From NCBI RefSeq assembly GCF_019649055.1, contig NW_026570247.1, forward strand, positions 620,001 to 684,000: 64,000 nucleotides of DNA, read 5' to 3'. This DNA is from Paramacrobiotus metropolitanus. Lineage: Eukaryota > Tardigrada > Eutardigrada > Parachela > Macrobiotidae. Shown piece after piece: positions 10,538 to 23,534 of the stretch. Under the pieces are notes generated by a model that was not told the origin of the DNA, did not search any database, and saw nothing but the letters and a program-made list of their open reading frames with translations. A program made the position numbers and the translations under genes. The number at the start of each line of letters is the position of its first letter. The stretch's first letter is position 1.

Positions 10538-11589
10538 TTAAGGCGGTCCAGGCAGCGGTCTGACGGTGCTGGCTCCCCCGGCCGGTACCCCGGGTGTGGA
10601 GTAGCCGCCGAACATGGGCGGGTCGGTGCGGATGTAGGGCTTCAGGCCGAAGATAAACTCGTTGTCGTTGATCAGCGTCTTCCGCACACCCGGTCCGCCG
10701 CCCATGGCCAGCTGGCCGTAATTGCTGGCGTCCTGGTGCTGCGTGTCGTACATGGCGGCCTCGTCGTCCGGACTCGTTTCACCCGCTTCCTAATCAATAA
10801 ACCGACTAATAATGACGTGTTGGCTATTAACAATAAATGTGACCTTTATTCGTTTGTGATGACTGAAATAAAATTAAAGAAATTACATTAGTGACCTTTA
10901 CCTTTCCCAGTAGCTACTCAGAAAACTTAATGTATCATCGCCAAAATTAAGAGATTATGGGGACCTTCCTAGCAAAACGGCATCATTAACTTTCGAAGGA
11001 GCCGCACCGACACCGCTTACACCGCTTACGTCTAAAAGTATCTCTTAATTGCACTGTAATATAATCAAAACCGTAAGCGTGACCTTTACCTTTCCCAAGT
11101 CATAAAAAAATCAATCCAAATCGCAAGCATGACCTTTATCTCTTGCGATTTTTTTAATAAAAATGTTTAGAAATCAAACACTGGTCTGCGCTTTTTTGGC
11201 GATAGTCCGCAAACCGTTTCTCTTGCATTGATAACATAATTTACATTAACCTTTAAAAGTCGACCATTATACGGAAAAGAGCAAAACCGTACCTGACGGA
11301 GGTACCGCTCCGCAGCATCGCCCGAAGGCAGCAACTGCGCTTCCGCCACCTGGTAGATGGGTTGATCGTCCATCTGGCGGGCCATCTGCAGCTGATAGTG
11401 GGGGTCCTCCCAGAAATGCCACTCCGGCTGGTACATCTGACGTGCGGGCATTAAGGGCGCCGCCGCGAAAGCCCCGGTGTCTTTGTAGAATTTACGCCAG
11501 GGATTGGGGTCCTTGAAAGTCGCGCTCGTGCAGCCTATAATCAGCGCCACACTGAGGGAAAAGAGTAAAGCGCCTGTTGGCTGTCTCAT
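10538..11589 (-). CDS. Small secreted protein, unrecognised (2 exons)
   Basis: Exons are 11589-11293 and 10789-10538, joined in phase 0, giving 182 residues. The N-terminus is a clear signal peptide (LLFSLSVALIIGCTSA). The mature part begins with aromatic residues (WRKFY, EWHFWEDPHYQ), then an acidic linker and a Gly/Pro-rich tail (MFGGYSTPGVPAGG). There are no cysteines in the mature chain and no family that I recognise; a disordered secreted or cuticle-type protein, or a peptide precursor, is possible. Intron 1 is notable: it holds four TGACCTTT octamers (10840, 10892, 11080, 11130), two of them extended to TGACCTTTACCTTTCCCA. Confidence 0.6.
10840..11137. promoter_or_regulatory. Intronic cluster of four TGACCTTT octamers
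   Basis: Within the single intron of the small secreted protein gene the octamer occurs at 10840, 10892, 11080 and 11130, all in one orientation. The copies at 10892 and 11080 share 18 bases (TGACCTTTACCTTTCCCA). AAAGGTCA is the monomeric nuclear-receptor site called NBRE (NR4A/HR38 family). Regulatory function here is inferred from clustering only. Confidence 0.4.
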
Positions 11590-13194
11590 TCTGGTTATTA
11601 GAGGCCGACGCGTTTGGATGAATAGAGAAGAATAAGAATCAGGAGGGGTTTCTAGTTCCTACGAACTAGGCGTGTCAATAGTATAATGTGGTTGGTTTAG
11701 TATACGATTTTGCTGTATGATAGGTACTTGACTGATCTAAGCTACATTACTTAATTTATCAGTTTTGTTTCCCATCTTTTGCATCTATGGAAACGAAACT
11801 ATTTCCGTGATTTTCGTATACGGTCATCTAAAGTTTTAGTACTGAGCTACATTAGCACGAGTATTTCACGAAGAACTTATTGATTACGAATGTGTATTTT
11901 TGATTAGCGCGACGCCTTTTAATGCAGTCTGAGAAAGGTAACAAACTGTGGCCGAACTATACTGTGCAAGTGACAAGAATAAAATATTAATTTATGTTGT
12001 AAATAGTGAGTAAAATATTATTTTCGCTTTTACAGTATCTTTACTAGCCATCAAAATGCGCACACATTGGACCGCCAATTAAGCACGGCTATAATCAAAT
12101 ATTTGCGCTGCTATTTATCCACCCGCTTTGAACCCACACCATTGTCGTAAACACGGCATTTATTTTGGGGGCTTTTATTGTCTCGGCATCCGTCACTGTT
12201 TACCTTTTGGTCATTGCGCTGTAACCGTAAAGAAATGTGCAGGTTCATTTCAATATAATTAGCAGCCCAATGCGTCTTTAAGAATCCATAACGGCGATTT
12301 ACAGCTACGCTCGTATCCTGCATTGATACACATGCTCTGACAGGTCGTTTATATATCGCGCAGCGAAAATTAATACAACAAATACTCGTATTCCTTGGAA
12401 AGCGATACGTCCAATGACAACACCGTCTGCTGTGTTTTAAAATAAGCATAAACGCCGGGATCAGCGTTTACCTGGGGCGCAGTCACGTATCGTGTAATGC
12501 GATACAAAAATATACGGCATGTGTTTGTTTACAAGTTGTAAAAGGAGTCGGCGATAAGAGCGACACATCGACCGTGATGCGATAGTGCCACTCACGGCAA
12601 CATTTATTAGCACAGCTGGAACAACCACACAATTAACGCTATCAATTAAAGGCACCTGTGCGATATGATAACACACAGCAGGCGCCGTATGCTGATTGGC
12701 TGGATCCCATCGATTTCTCGTAAGATTTTTCACAGCAGCGTGGTGCTCGTACGAGTGATCAGCCGTGCAGCGCCGGGCGAACCTTGCCAACGCTAATGAG
12801 GCATTGTCGAGCAGCGGTGCGTACATTTCGACTGTCTTTACACTCGGTGATTAGCATAGACAGGCAAATCTTAAAGCCGGTTCGTACAAGTTGTACGACA
12901 GCTCTACTCTTCACTCTCTCTCCGCTCTCTCTCACTTTGCATTCAGCTGGGTCGAGGTCACATCTTGGTTGATGGTGAGAGAATGGCCGAGTCAGAAAGC
13001 CAAAAACAGACGAGATCACATTAATGCTGAGAGAGACCCAGCTCTCGCCTGAATATATCCTTCAGCAGACGTTTGAATAAACACGCCAGCCTTGCTTGAC
13101 GAGTTTTCCGCAACTGGCAATGGCCGCCGTGTATCCACCAGGAAACGCCATACAGGATATTTAAAATTAATATTAATTCCTCCAATTTTCTATC
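11590..13194. other. Intergenic region between divergent genes
   Basis: About 1.6 kb separating the small secreted protein (minus) from the taperin-like gene (plus). It presumably contains both promoters. I see no coding stretch or repeat that I can support. Confidence 0.5.
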
Positions 13195-16100
13195 ATGTTA
13201 TCGGAATCTCCTGCGGCGACGGCGGCCGATCATCTGCGCTTCCGCTCCGCTGACCGCCGGCCGCCGGCGCTGCGCCCCGCGGGCGGGGGCGCGGGCGGCG
13301 CCCACTCCAACACCATGCCGGGGATTAAAGCGGCGGCCGATAAGTACGAGCGCTTCCTGGATGATATGGAGCTGGAGTTCGGGCCGGGGATTGTCGACCG
13401 GCTGAAGAGCAAGTTTGTGGCGGGGGCCACGGGGGCTGCCGTGCCCGTCGGCGCGTCCTACCTGCAGCATGTCGCAGGTACGGTTGGCAACTTGGCAGTC
13501 ATCATACAGCAGCATGTCTGACCAGTCAAAATAAACAGTCGCTGTCGCATCGATATTGCATCCAACAGGTCGTTGTATTATTGTTATTGTATGGTGCAAT
13601 GTCCATCGTTATTGTGTTGGGGCCAGGCAGATGCATTCATTGTAGTATCATTTTCACAGAGAAAATAACGGTGACAGTGAAAACTTCAGTGTCATAGTTT
13701 TTTTTTGTGCTGCAGCTTATTTCACGCTGATTTTCAAAGCAAGCATTTTTTTCAATAATAAATTTCTTAGTGTCATTTTTAAATTTTCCTCTGGTGACTA
13801 TTTGAATTCGATATTATTGCCTGTGAAAAATCTGTTCAAGAATTTTATTTTATTTTATTTTAGATTTCTTCATCTGAGTTATTTATCTGTGAACATTTTG
13901 CTCCGATAATATTGATTTTACTTTGTCCGTTTTTGTCGGCCGATATATTTTTGGTGTTTTGATTTTTATCGATTCTTATTTCCATTTTCAATGGCGGAAT
14001 TATTTATCGCTTTTTATTATTGTATGACAAAATTAATGTGATATTATTGATTTTATTTTGCGCATCTTTATCCGCCGGTTTATTGTTGCTGTTTTGATTT
14101 TTATTAATTTTTGTTTCCAATTTTTAATGACGGATTTATCATTTTATTTATCTGTTATTATTATTGTCCGATAAATGCGATAATATTGATTTTATTTGCC
14201 AAACATTTATCGGCCGATCCATAATTATTTTTGTTTTGATTTCTGGGTCGCGTCTATGTCAGCCGTCAATCGCTTATAAATTATTTTATTCATTTCTCAC
14301 CACATATCGACAAAACGATACAGACATGCTGCGCTGTTAATTTATCCGGCACACAATCTCCTCGCTGGCAATTAACGTGGCCAAATGCACGTGCACGCCG
14401 CAGCTGACAAATGACAAAATAACCGCTACCATTATTGATAACCACTTGTCATTTCTCCCGTGATTCCCCATGCACATCGCATTGTACCATTCGGAAACCG
14501 CATATTTAGGTAACAAATGTACAGTATTCGACGCGTTGGCAATTTTTCCTGATGCTACACGTAACGCCGTGATTACGGCAGCTGCGTCGTGCGAACCTGC
14601 CTTCCGGCTGGCGATTTCAGCACAGCAGTGGATGAAGAGTTTTTGTTGTTAATAAAATATGTGCGTATTGTTGGGGGATATGTAAGCAAGATATATGAAT
14701 ATTTATTGTTCGGTTAGCGCAACGCTGAAAAGGCCGAAACCGGTTCTCTGTTCGCTTCGATTGCACCGAACATAAATGCAATGTCCGATAAAAAATCAGC
14801 TCTACCCAGAAAGAAAACACAACGAACGAAGCGGTCGGTACAGCCCGGCGTAGCGTGGCGAACACAGCGTCAGAGGGGAAATTGTCCCCTGAGAATTTTC
14901 GCAATTAATCAGCGTTTTGGAAAAAAACAGAAAGTTTGAAAATATTATTATGTTTCTTGACAACTTGGTTGTTTTCCTTGTTGTCAAGTGTTTGACTGCT
15001 TGAATTACCCGCGGCAGAGGCGAGCAACGTGGGAACGACGCGTTACCCGAGAAGAGACTCGTTACGCTGCTGGCTCAAAGCGACTGTCTGGTCTGCATTT
15101 CAATGGCACTCAGCTGCGTGTTGTGCAGAAAATATTCAGAGTGGTTTTATTTTGCTGCGATTGCGCTCTCTTTTGTGGGTTGATGGTGGTTGTTGCGAGA
15201 GATGGAAGTGGAGCGAAGGAAATGTTCTCATTCTTGACCACAATAAACCCCAACAAGCGTTCGTTACAGTTTCTGCTCCGAATCTGCAGAGAGAAAGAAT
15301 CTCGTCGCATGTAATTTTCACCTGACCAGTCTATCATTAGTATTAGCGTGTTGATTGCCTCTCTGTCTGCCCCGTGTCGATGACTCTCTCTGGCCTGTAG
15401 CTCATGCCTCTGTCTGCACTGTGTCATTACTCTGTCTGCGCTGTGCTGATTGGACAGCGAAGCAGGCTAAGCCGATAACGTTGGCCGTGTTTCGCATGGT
15501 TGTAGGTCGCAGTGGTGGTGATCCAATGCGGCGTGATTCGCGCGACACCAGAATGATCACATCCAGTGTGTTAACGCAGAAGCTCCTCGCCAACGACAAC
15601 CTGGTGATAATCGAACGCACCACAACCGCCGCGTCACATCCCCGTCCCCCCCAGACCGCCAGCCAACTGGCCGTCCAACTGGTCCACAACAGTGAGTGCA
15701 TCGAGGGATTGGTGTCGCAGTACAAGGCCATGTTCGAGAAGGACGACCACGCCGTGCCCGTGGGGCGCCGCAAACGCGGGGCCAAGGAACAGGAGACCCC
15801 CTCGCCGCCCCTGGTGATGGCGGCCCCCCGCGGGCCACCGCCCCCGCTGCCCTTGAGGATGCAGCCCCCCACCCCTCCGCCGCGACCGCTGAGGAAGGCG
15901 CTGCTGGAGAGCGCCAAGAAGCCCAGTGGGGAGGGCTTCCCGAATCCGCTCCCGGGGGTGGTGGAGGGGAGTAGCGTGGAGAAGAAGGAGGATGTGGTGG
16001 ATGCGGTGACTAATGGAGGGCGACCGCATGCAACGCTGCCAGTGTTGAATGCTCAGGATGGGCCCGGGAAGAAGCCTGTTGGGGAATCTGTGCAAGTAAG

Positions 16101-19100
16101 TGTTGCGCACGTTGGGAAATTATTTTTTTCCGATTAAAAAGCAGCTAATTATTGTGTTGTTGATTTTTTATTGATTTTGTTTCCGTAGTAACAATTTTCT
16201 GTAAATAATTTATTAATAAATTCTCCATAATTTTCGGTGCGATTCAATTTAGGATTTAAATTCGTATTTACTGTAATTTGCTGTTGTTAATTTATTAATT
16301 ACTTATTTCTCATATTTATTCGGGCTTTAACTGAGTGAAAGAATTATTGGATTTGTAATTAATTTTCAGGTTATTTATGAATTAATTTTCTAGTTTTCGT
16401 TAATTTCCGGTTGGATTTGCGTTTGAGTTTGAATTCGTAATTAATTTGTTGTTGTTAATTTGCTGATTAATTCTCATTCATTTCCGGTTCATTGAGGGAA
16501 GGATTATTCGTTAATTTCGGAATTAATTTTCTGTAAGGCATTTATTAGTTAATTCTTATTAATTTCCGGGTTTAACTGCCTCAAGGATTCTGAGATTTCA
16601 GGCTGCAATTTTTTAAAAATTTTTTAAAAATAATTTTGAGAAGTGTATATTTATCTTATTATTGCAGCGAAATTCTGGCTTTTTTTCGGATTAATAAGTA
16701 AGTAATTGATTATTAAAAATTTACCGAAAATTTATTTTATTCGCGGGGAAAATTCGGAGCGTTTTTCGTGGAGTTTTAATTGAACAACAGCGCTAATTTC
16801 CATTTGGCTTATTTTTATTTTGAAGTGGGAGAGTTATTTGTTAGGAAATTGCATGTATTCGATTTCCGCGCGTAATCAAGTTAACTGGAATGACTGGTTT
16901 GTGAAAGCACGATAACTTCGCTGAATTTGGTGTGCCACTGGAGGAATTTTGTCAGATGAATCAGATAAAATATTGATTAAGGAACGCGTACTCCATCTGA
17001 TTACAACTTGAATCAGTTGAATGCCAGTATATTAAACCGATGCGTGTGTCGTGGCTATCTGTACGAGCAGGCATCTCACCAGTGGATATGCATGTGATAT
17101 CGTACACCCTTGGGAAATGTTGTTCGTTGCAGTTGTCGAACATATGCCAGCAAATAATTCTCCAAATTGAACGTATTAATAATTTAACGTATACTGTATT
17201 TTAATTTTCGCAGTTTTTATTAATGCATCCCGAATTCTTTAGAATTTATTAAATATGCGCACGTGCCCGTATATTTTTATTTGAAAAATTCCAGTATTTA
17301 TGGTTTTTGAATCGCGTCTGCCGTTTCCGAATTTTTCTTATGTTTCCAGTTGAAAGTATGTTAAGAAAATAAGGACGTTTTTTGCAGATTTTTATATTAT
17401 GAAAAATCCAAATATTTTTGCTATTGGAAATTGTCAAATAATTGTCAAAAATTTTGATGTTTCCATTAGCAAACATTCGAAGAAAATAAGAACTTTCTGG
17501 CATATTTTTATATAAAAAAGGAAGGTCGTTAGGAGTTCGGCTCGATAAAATAATTTCCAAAATTCGTCTTATTCTTCTTGAAAAACAATTGAAGAAAATT
17601 GAATATTTAGCGCTGTTTTTCTTATTTATTTATGCCCTGCTCGGTAATTTGAATTTTGCAAAGTATTTGTTTTAAAGAAATTTTCCCTGTTTTTCGGAAC
17701 AATACCGTAATTTTAATAATTTTTCATTGATTATTTTATTGTTCTCAGCAGGGGCATAGAGTAGGTTACAGAATACACAGCCGGAATGTTAAACGGTAGA
17801 AATGCGCCAATAAACGAGTTCCTCATGTCGGCATTTGCAATGCAAATGCTCGTCGCGCTGCTGTGGGTCAGCGCGGACTTCCAGGTGCAGTAATTGCACA
17901 GAAAATGCATACCTTTACACGACAATTATGCGGAACCGCGTAGTGCCCATGTTGACACTTGTCTTGCAAGGAATTGACTCGTTGCCGGTGGTGGTCAAGT
18001 GGAACTCTTGTTTCCATCCTAACATTAAAAATTTTATAGCCTAGTATTTTATGGGCAGAATTTCCTGTTGACGTTGTGTTTTATCAATGTCACCTTGTCA
18101 ACAAAATCCGATAAATACCGGACAACAAATAAATTCATAATAATATTTTATTTTTTATTTGTTAGGCGCAACGAAACAAATGAAATAAAAATAATGTCAC
18201 AAAATTATTAAAAATAAAATCGAAAACAGCTTTATAAAAATAATTAGATCAAAATATATTTGAAAATCTGATGATATAAAATACATAAAAATAATAATGA
18301 GTTAAATAAATAAATAAATAAATAAATAGAGAAAAATAAAAACAACAACAACAAAATAAAAAATAATATAAAAATAAGAAAATATGGTCGCCTGTTTCCA
18401 GATTCGCCCCGCCCCGCCGGTGGCGCCCCGCCCCCTGCAGTTAAAATCCCCCTTCGTCCCGTCGCCGCCGCAACTGGCCCCCGCCACCGAACCGGCCAAA
18501 TCACCGCAACCAAAGCCGGTAACGACGCTGAACCGTCCCATCAGTCCGCTGCGCAAACTGGACAAACTGGACACCCTCCCGCCGCCCTTGCCGCTCACCA
18601 CGCCCCCGAAACTCCCCGCGGAACTGCCCAAACCCCTTTCCTCCCCGCCCAAACCCGTCGCCGACCCGGTGGTGCCGCTCAAACCACTCCCGGACCCTCC
18701 GACACCCCCGAAAGTCCTGCCTCCGGGATCCCCGCCGAAATCGAGTCCCGCGGAGCCGATGGCGCCGCTCCGAGCGTTCCCGGATCTTCCGACGGTGCAA
18801 AACAATGTATCTTCGGGTTCCCCGCCGAAATCGAGTCCCGCGGAGCCGGTGGTACCGCTTCGAGCGTTTGTGGAACCTCCAGCGGTGCAGAAGACCATCG
18901 TGCCGGGTTCCCCGCCGAAATCGAGCCCTGCGGAGTCGGTCCGAGTGTTCCCGGACGCGTCGACGACCTCGAAGACGATTTCCCCGGGGTCCTCGCCGAA
19001 ATCGAGCCCTCCGGAGCCGGTGGCGCCGGTCCGACCATTCCCGGACGCAAAAGCTCAATCGCTGAGCTCCGCACCGAAACCGTCCGCCTCGGTGCCCCTC

Positions 19101-21897
19101 CGCCCCTCTTGGGACCCCCCGGCACCCGTCAAACCGCTGTTGCCAGCCTCCCCGCCCAAGACGGCCGTCACCGAGCCCCTGAAACCCTCCAACGAGGCCA
19201 AACGCAGCCTGCACGACTCCCCGGAGGCCGGCCGCGCCCTGGACGCCCCCCGCACGGACGCCCGGCCCCCCGAGAAGGTGGCCAAGGTGGAGAAGGGGCG
19301 CGGAGAGGCGGAGAAGGAGAACGTGACCCCGCCGGCGCTGAATCTGCGGCTGGGGTTGAAGAAGACGGCCAACTACGGCATGACGACCATCATCGACACC
19401 CGATCGCGGCCCATCGAGCCGGTACAATCGGCGCTGAAGATTGATGATCCGTCCTTGTTGACATCGCTCAAGGATTTAGGTTAGTCGCGCGCGGCGTTTT
19501 ATACAGTTAGGGTAGACATGCTGAAACCGGTTTTCTGCTCTTATTCCGCCTGGATGCACAGTGTGAAAGACGCAGCGTTGGGTAGAGAAAAAATGCCCCG
19601 TCTCAATCGTTACGGTTTTTTTTCGCTGTAATTATTTCTTTAATGATTTTTCGCATTAGCGTGCACGCATTGGAAAGTCGAGTCGTCTCGTTTAAACGAT
19701 CAAAAAATAAAAGAAAAATTATGTTTTTTAAAGAAAATTCGGAAATTTTTGTCCAGATTGTGGACCTATAAAAGACTGAGATTTTTCTGTCGAGCAACAA
19801 ATTACATCTTTGATTAAAATTTTTAAATTAATACGGAAATGTCGGGGTGACGGATGAATTTCTGTAAAAATAGCTCAGTTCGAAAATTGTAGTATACGAA
19901 TACCGAAAAGAAATGCCGTTTTAAATAAAATTTCGAAATGATTTTCTACAAATTTTCCTTAGTCATTTATCGGTGCTACAGAGATGAAAAAATGCGTTCT
20001 GTTTTCTAAACATTTTTGATAATTTTGATACCGATAATTTTGATTATTTTATTTTCGTTATTGTTCTTTCCTCCAAGAAATAAACGCCTTTCTAAAAATC
20101 CTTGTACTGTTTTTGATGATATTTTGTTAATAATCCTTTTTTTTACTTGGCCGATTTATTTAATATCTATTTTATTTATTTGTTTGTCGATTTATTAATT
20201 TTATTGCCGCACCGATTTGTCCCATAAAATTTCACTGAATTTCGGATTTTTCTGCTGGATTATTTTTGTTAATTTCGTTTAGATGTTAATTTCGAATTTT
20301 TGTGCTGGATTATTTTGTTAGTTTTCGTTTAAATGTTAATTTCGGATTTTTGTGCTGGATTAGTTTGTTAATTTTCGTTTAAATGTGAATTTCGGATTTT
20401 TGTGCTGGATTATTTTGTTAATTTTCGTTTAAATGTTAATTTCGGATTTTTGTGCTGGATTATTTTTTTTCGTGTAAATGTTTTTATGAAATAAAAAAAA
20501 ATAATCCATTATAGGTTCCCCCGGGCGCAGTCTGTCCAGCCGCGGGGACACCGGCAGCGGTGACCTTTCCTACGAGTTAGAAATGGAGACGGTGCGCATG
20601 ATCGTCATCGGGCACAACGTCCCCACGGGGAGCAAGAGCAGTCTGCGGACGAGCAGCACAGCGCGCTCCGTCAAGCATCTGCGCATCACCTTCAACGACC
20701 AGGCCACCACCACGCACGAGTACCCCTCGGAGCGCTCCCTCGACCGGCTGACCATTGACAGCTATTCCAGCAGCCAGTGCGTCATCAGTCTGGACAGCGC
20801 TGACGACGCGGAGGACGGCCGAGAGACCGACACGGACGCCGTGGAGGACAACGGGGACGAGGAGGAGCAGCGCCGCATGGAGGCCCAGGTGCCCACCCGC
20901 GAGGGCGATCTCCTGCGCAAAGCCAAGGCGCTGGCCAATTACAAGGTGGGTGGTTTTGATTTATTTAATAATTATTGTATTTTCCTGTATTATTTTTTTA
21001 ATGTATTTTCTAAGCGTAATTTACTATTTTTTTATTGTATTTCGTACTGTATTTTGTTGTATTTTCTTTCCGATATCCAAGTTAAATGGAGAAATTTGTG
21101 AACAGAAATGATTTCAAATGGATATTAAATTAAAAATCAAATTAATGATAGAAATGATTTGAAATAGATATTAAATTAAAAATCAGTTAAGTTGAATACA
21201 GTTGATTAATTTTCGTTTATATTTTACTATTTGTAAAATCCTTAGCACGTGAAACAGGTTAGATAAAACTCTTAAATTTGCTCCAAGATTGGCACAACTG
21301 CAGGAATACTTTGATTTCGTGATTGCCAAATTTACTTGCGTTACGTACTCGTACAAGTACGTACTCAATGTAATTCCGTATGTTGAATTTATTTGCGATA
21401 TTTCCCTGTGCAATGCTGTACATTAAATTTAGATATCGCCCAATTTATTTGCGATATTTCCCTGTGCAATGCTGTACATTAAATTTAGATATCGCCCAAT
21501 TTATTTGCGATATTTCCCTATGTAATGCTGTACAATAAATCTAAATATCGTCCAGCTTATTTGCGATATTCCCAGCGAATCTGTACGTTAAACGTTATTA
21601 ATGGCAAATTTATTTGCAATATTCCCTGTAATTTAGTACCTTAAATTTAATTGCTGACGGATGAATTTGCGGTATTCCTTAATAAATCCGGTATTAATTT
21701 GTGTCGCAGGTGGGAGCGGAGAAATCCTTCGCCCTGGGCGTCGAACGGCCCTCCTTCGCTGACGTCCCCGTCGCCGGCCCCGCCACCACCCCGCGGAGCC
21801 CCGCGCCCCGCCCAAAGCCCCGCAGTGGTGCTTCCAGACCGCCGACGACGGCAGTTTCTCGCACACCACCTCCGACGCCGACGACCTCCTCTTCTAA
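13195..21897 (+). CDS. Pro-rich protein resembling taperin/phostensin (PP1-binding) (5 exons)
   Basis: Exons are 13195-13477, 15506-16095, 18402-19479, 20515-20945 and 21710-21897; phases 1,0,1,0 all match. About 856 residues if one missing base near 21763-21790 is assumed, ending SHTTSDADDLLF. Without the correction the frame runs Pro-rich to 22015. Exon 1 has YERFLDDMELEFGPGIVDRL, exon 2 a long Pro/Arg segment, exon 3 a Pro/Lys/Ser segment with a 30-residue tandem repeat. Exon 4 has KHLRITF followed by THEYPSERSL: an RVxF-like protein phosphatase 1 docking site followed by a segment that recalls the taperin/phostensin proteins. Those vertebrate proteins target PP1 to actin-rich structures. 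The family call rests on these short motifs, so it is tentative. The start could instead be the ATG at 13315. Confidence 0.55.
13906..14250. repeat. Degenerate tandem repeat, about 137-bp unit, 2.5 copies (intron 1)
   Basis: Units start near 13906, 14041 and 14180 with ATAATATTGATTTTATTT-like sequence. Each contains a TATCSGCCG block, a TTTTGATTTTTAT block and an AATGRCGGA block in the same order. Confidence 0.6.
18726..19040 (+). repeat. 90-bp tandem coding repeat in exon 3 of the taperin-like gene
   Basis: Units begin at 18726, 18816 and 18906, with a shortened fourth at 18987. Each encodes GSPPKSSPAEP followed by PLRAFPD-like sequence. The period is 90 bp (30 residues) for the first two steps and 81 bp (27 residues) for the third, so the reading frame is always kept. 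Ser/Pro/Lys repeats of this type suggest a disordered linker with SH3-type or phosphorylation sites. Confidence 0.85.
20241..20475. repeat. 50-bp minisatellite, 5 copies (intron 3 of the taperin-like gene)
   Basis: TTCGGATTTTTGTGCTGGAT recurs at 20241, 20291, 20341, 20391 and 20441 with an exact 50-bp period. The array ends about 40 bp before the exon 4 acceptor at 20514. Confidence 0.9.
21386..21640. repeat. 56-bp minisatellite, about 5 copies (intron 4 of the taperin-like gene)
   Basis: ATTTGCGATATTTCCC recurs at 21391, 21447, 21503 and 21559 with a 56-bp period, and a diverged fifth copy at 21612. The first three copies are nearly identical, including AATGCTGTACATTAAATTTA, while later ones are diverged, suggesting recent expansion at the 5' side. 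Confidence 0.9.
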
Positions 21898-23534
21898 CCC
21901 CCCCACCCCTAAAATCAGCGTTTTTGTTACAGTAATTACGAGGTTGTGTTTTAATTACCGCCGCGATGGAGAGCCGTGTGGCCGGCTTTCCGCTTTCACT
22001 CGGCTACTCAGTTAAAATGGGACGCTGCTGGTTTATGTGATGGACGAGGGAACGCGGATGACTGGTTCCCAGTGGTTGTTGGGTTTGTTTTTTGATACCG
22101 TGCTGCTAGTTTTTTTCAGACTGTGTGTCTGGCCTCTTTTGTTTTTCCTTCCTCTCGCACTCTGACCGGGATATCTTTTGTCGCCGTGTTTTTTTTGTAG
22201 CCTGTATATTTTTCCGGCAATTATCGTGACCGCTCAGCCGCGTTTTTTTTTATTAATTCGCGTTACGAATAAAACTATCCAGTATATTTCATGGACTCAA
22301 TGCGCAATAATAAACGTAATGAACAAAACCAATTTTTAACAGCAAAACGGCTTTTTTTATTATCATGGATTTTTTTATACAACTCGTCAAATAATACTGT
22401 ACTGTGAATAAGTAATCATATACGAGTGTTATACAGCCTGCAAAACTCTATTAAGCCATCTAAGCTAAATTAATAATTAATTAATTTGTTGTAGTTGGTG
22501 TGTCTTTTCTAATAATTGTGTACCGCATTAATTAATTAATTAATTAATTAAGCAAAATCAATATCAATAAAATTGTTAGTTTATTATTAATAAACTGAAT
22601 ATACAAAAATATTAATGAAATTAATTAGTTTATCATTTATGTTGAAATTTATTAGACTAATTAATAAAGGTCACTTCTATGCGCCCGGAAATTGATAAAA
22701 TATTTACGTGTCTACCAACAAGACATTAACAACCACCTGCCATTTTTTTTATTATTAATATAAAGTATTACACTTTTTTATTCGAAACATATTTTTCAAT
22801 ACGCATAAATAAAAACCATATATGAATTAAATTAAATAACAACAGTTGTACTATTTAGCAGGTTAACAAAAAGATCTTCCCTTAATTTATTTCACCGATA
22901 AATAACTATATGATAAATACATTTGTTTGAATAGAAAGCTTTAATTAAGAAGCCCATTTAGCACCAGATTTTATTGAATAATTTGTCAACCAGGAAAAAT
23001 AATTTGACTTAATGAATTTGGTTGTTTAATTCCGACTGCAGCAGACGTTATACGAGTACGTTGTACTAACATGGTCTAAAAAATTATTATCACTTATTGA
23101 AAAGTAACAACCATATCGATCTATGCAGCCAATTTGCTTAATTGCAAAAAACCAGCCCTTGGCAGTGAAACGTTTTTTTCAATAAAATGCCGGCTATAAA
23201 AAATTGCATAATTGTTACGGGTAAATAATGACTGGAAGGCGGTCTGTTCACTTGGTTATTGTGAATTGCTAATGAATTACGTTGATGCCGGTGTTTACTG
23301 TTTTCCGCTATACAGGACAGCGCGTGAGAATTTTAATTATGTACGATACACCTGTATGTATGCGTATCTCACCCGGAACTCTCAGCCGTCTGCTGCATCA
23401 TGCTCGCTATTATTTTTTTCACAATTACATAAACATAAATATGTTGTCGTGAAAAAAATTTCCCCGCAAGATTGCACTAGTGAGCAAAATCAGCTGCGCG
23501 CGGTGTTTGCGGCATTTTTCTGCGTTATGACATC
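21898..23534. other. AT-rich intergenic region
   Basis: No gene seen. It contains a short TTAA repeat near 22527-22551 and one AAAGGTCAC at 22676. If the uncorrected frame of the previous gene is used, its stop falls at 22015. Confidence 0.55.

Noticed and set aside
18501-19427. Minus-strand Arg/Gly-rich open frames opposite the taperin-like exon 3
   Set aside because: Shadow frames of a Pro-rich exon; the plus-strand frame has matching splice phases at both ends.
22527-22551. TTAA repeat as a piggyBac-type insertion hot spot
   Set aside because: Only a simple-sequence run; no terminal inverted repeats or transposon nearby.
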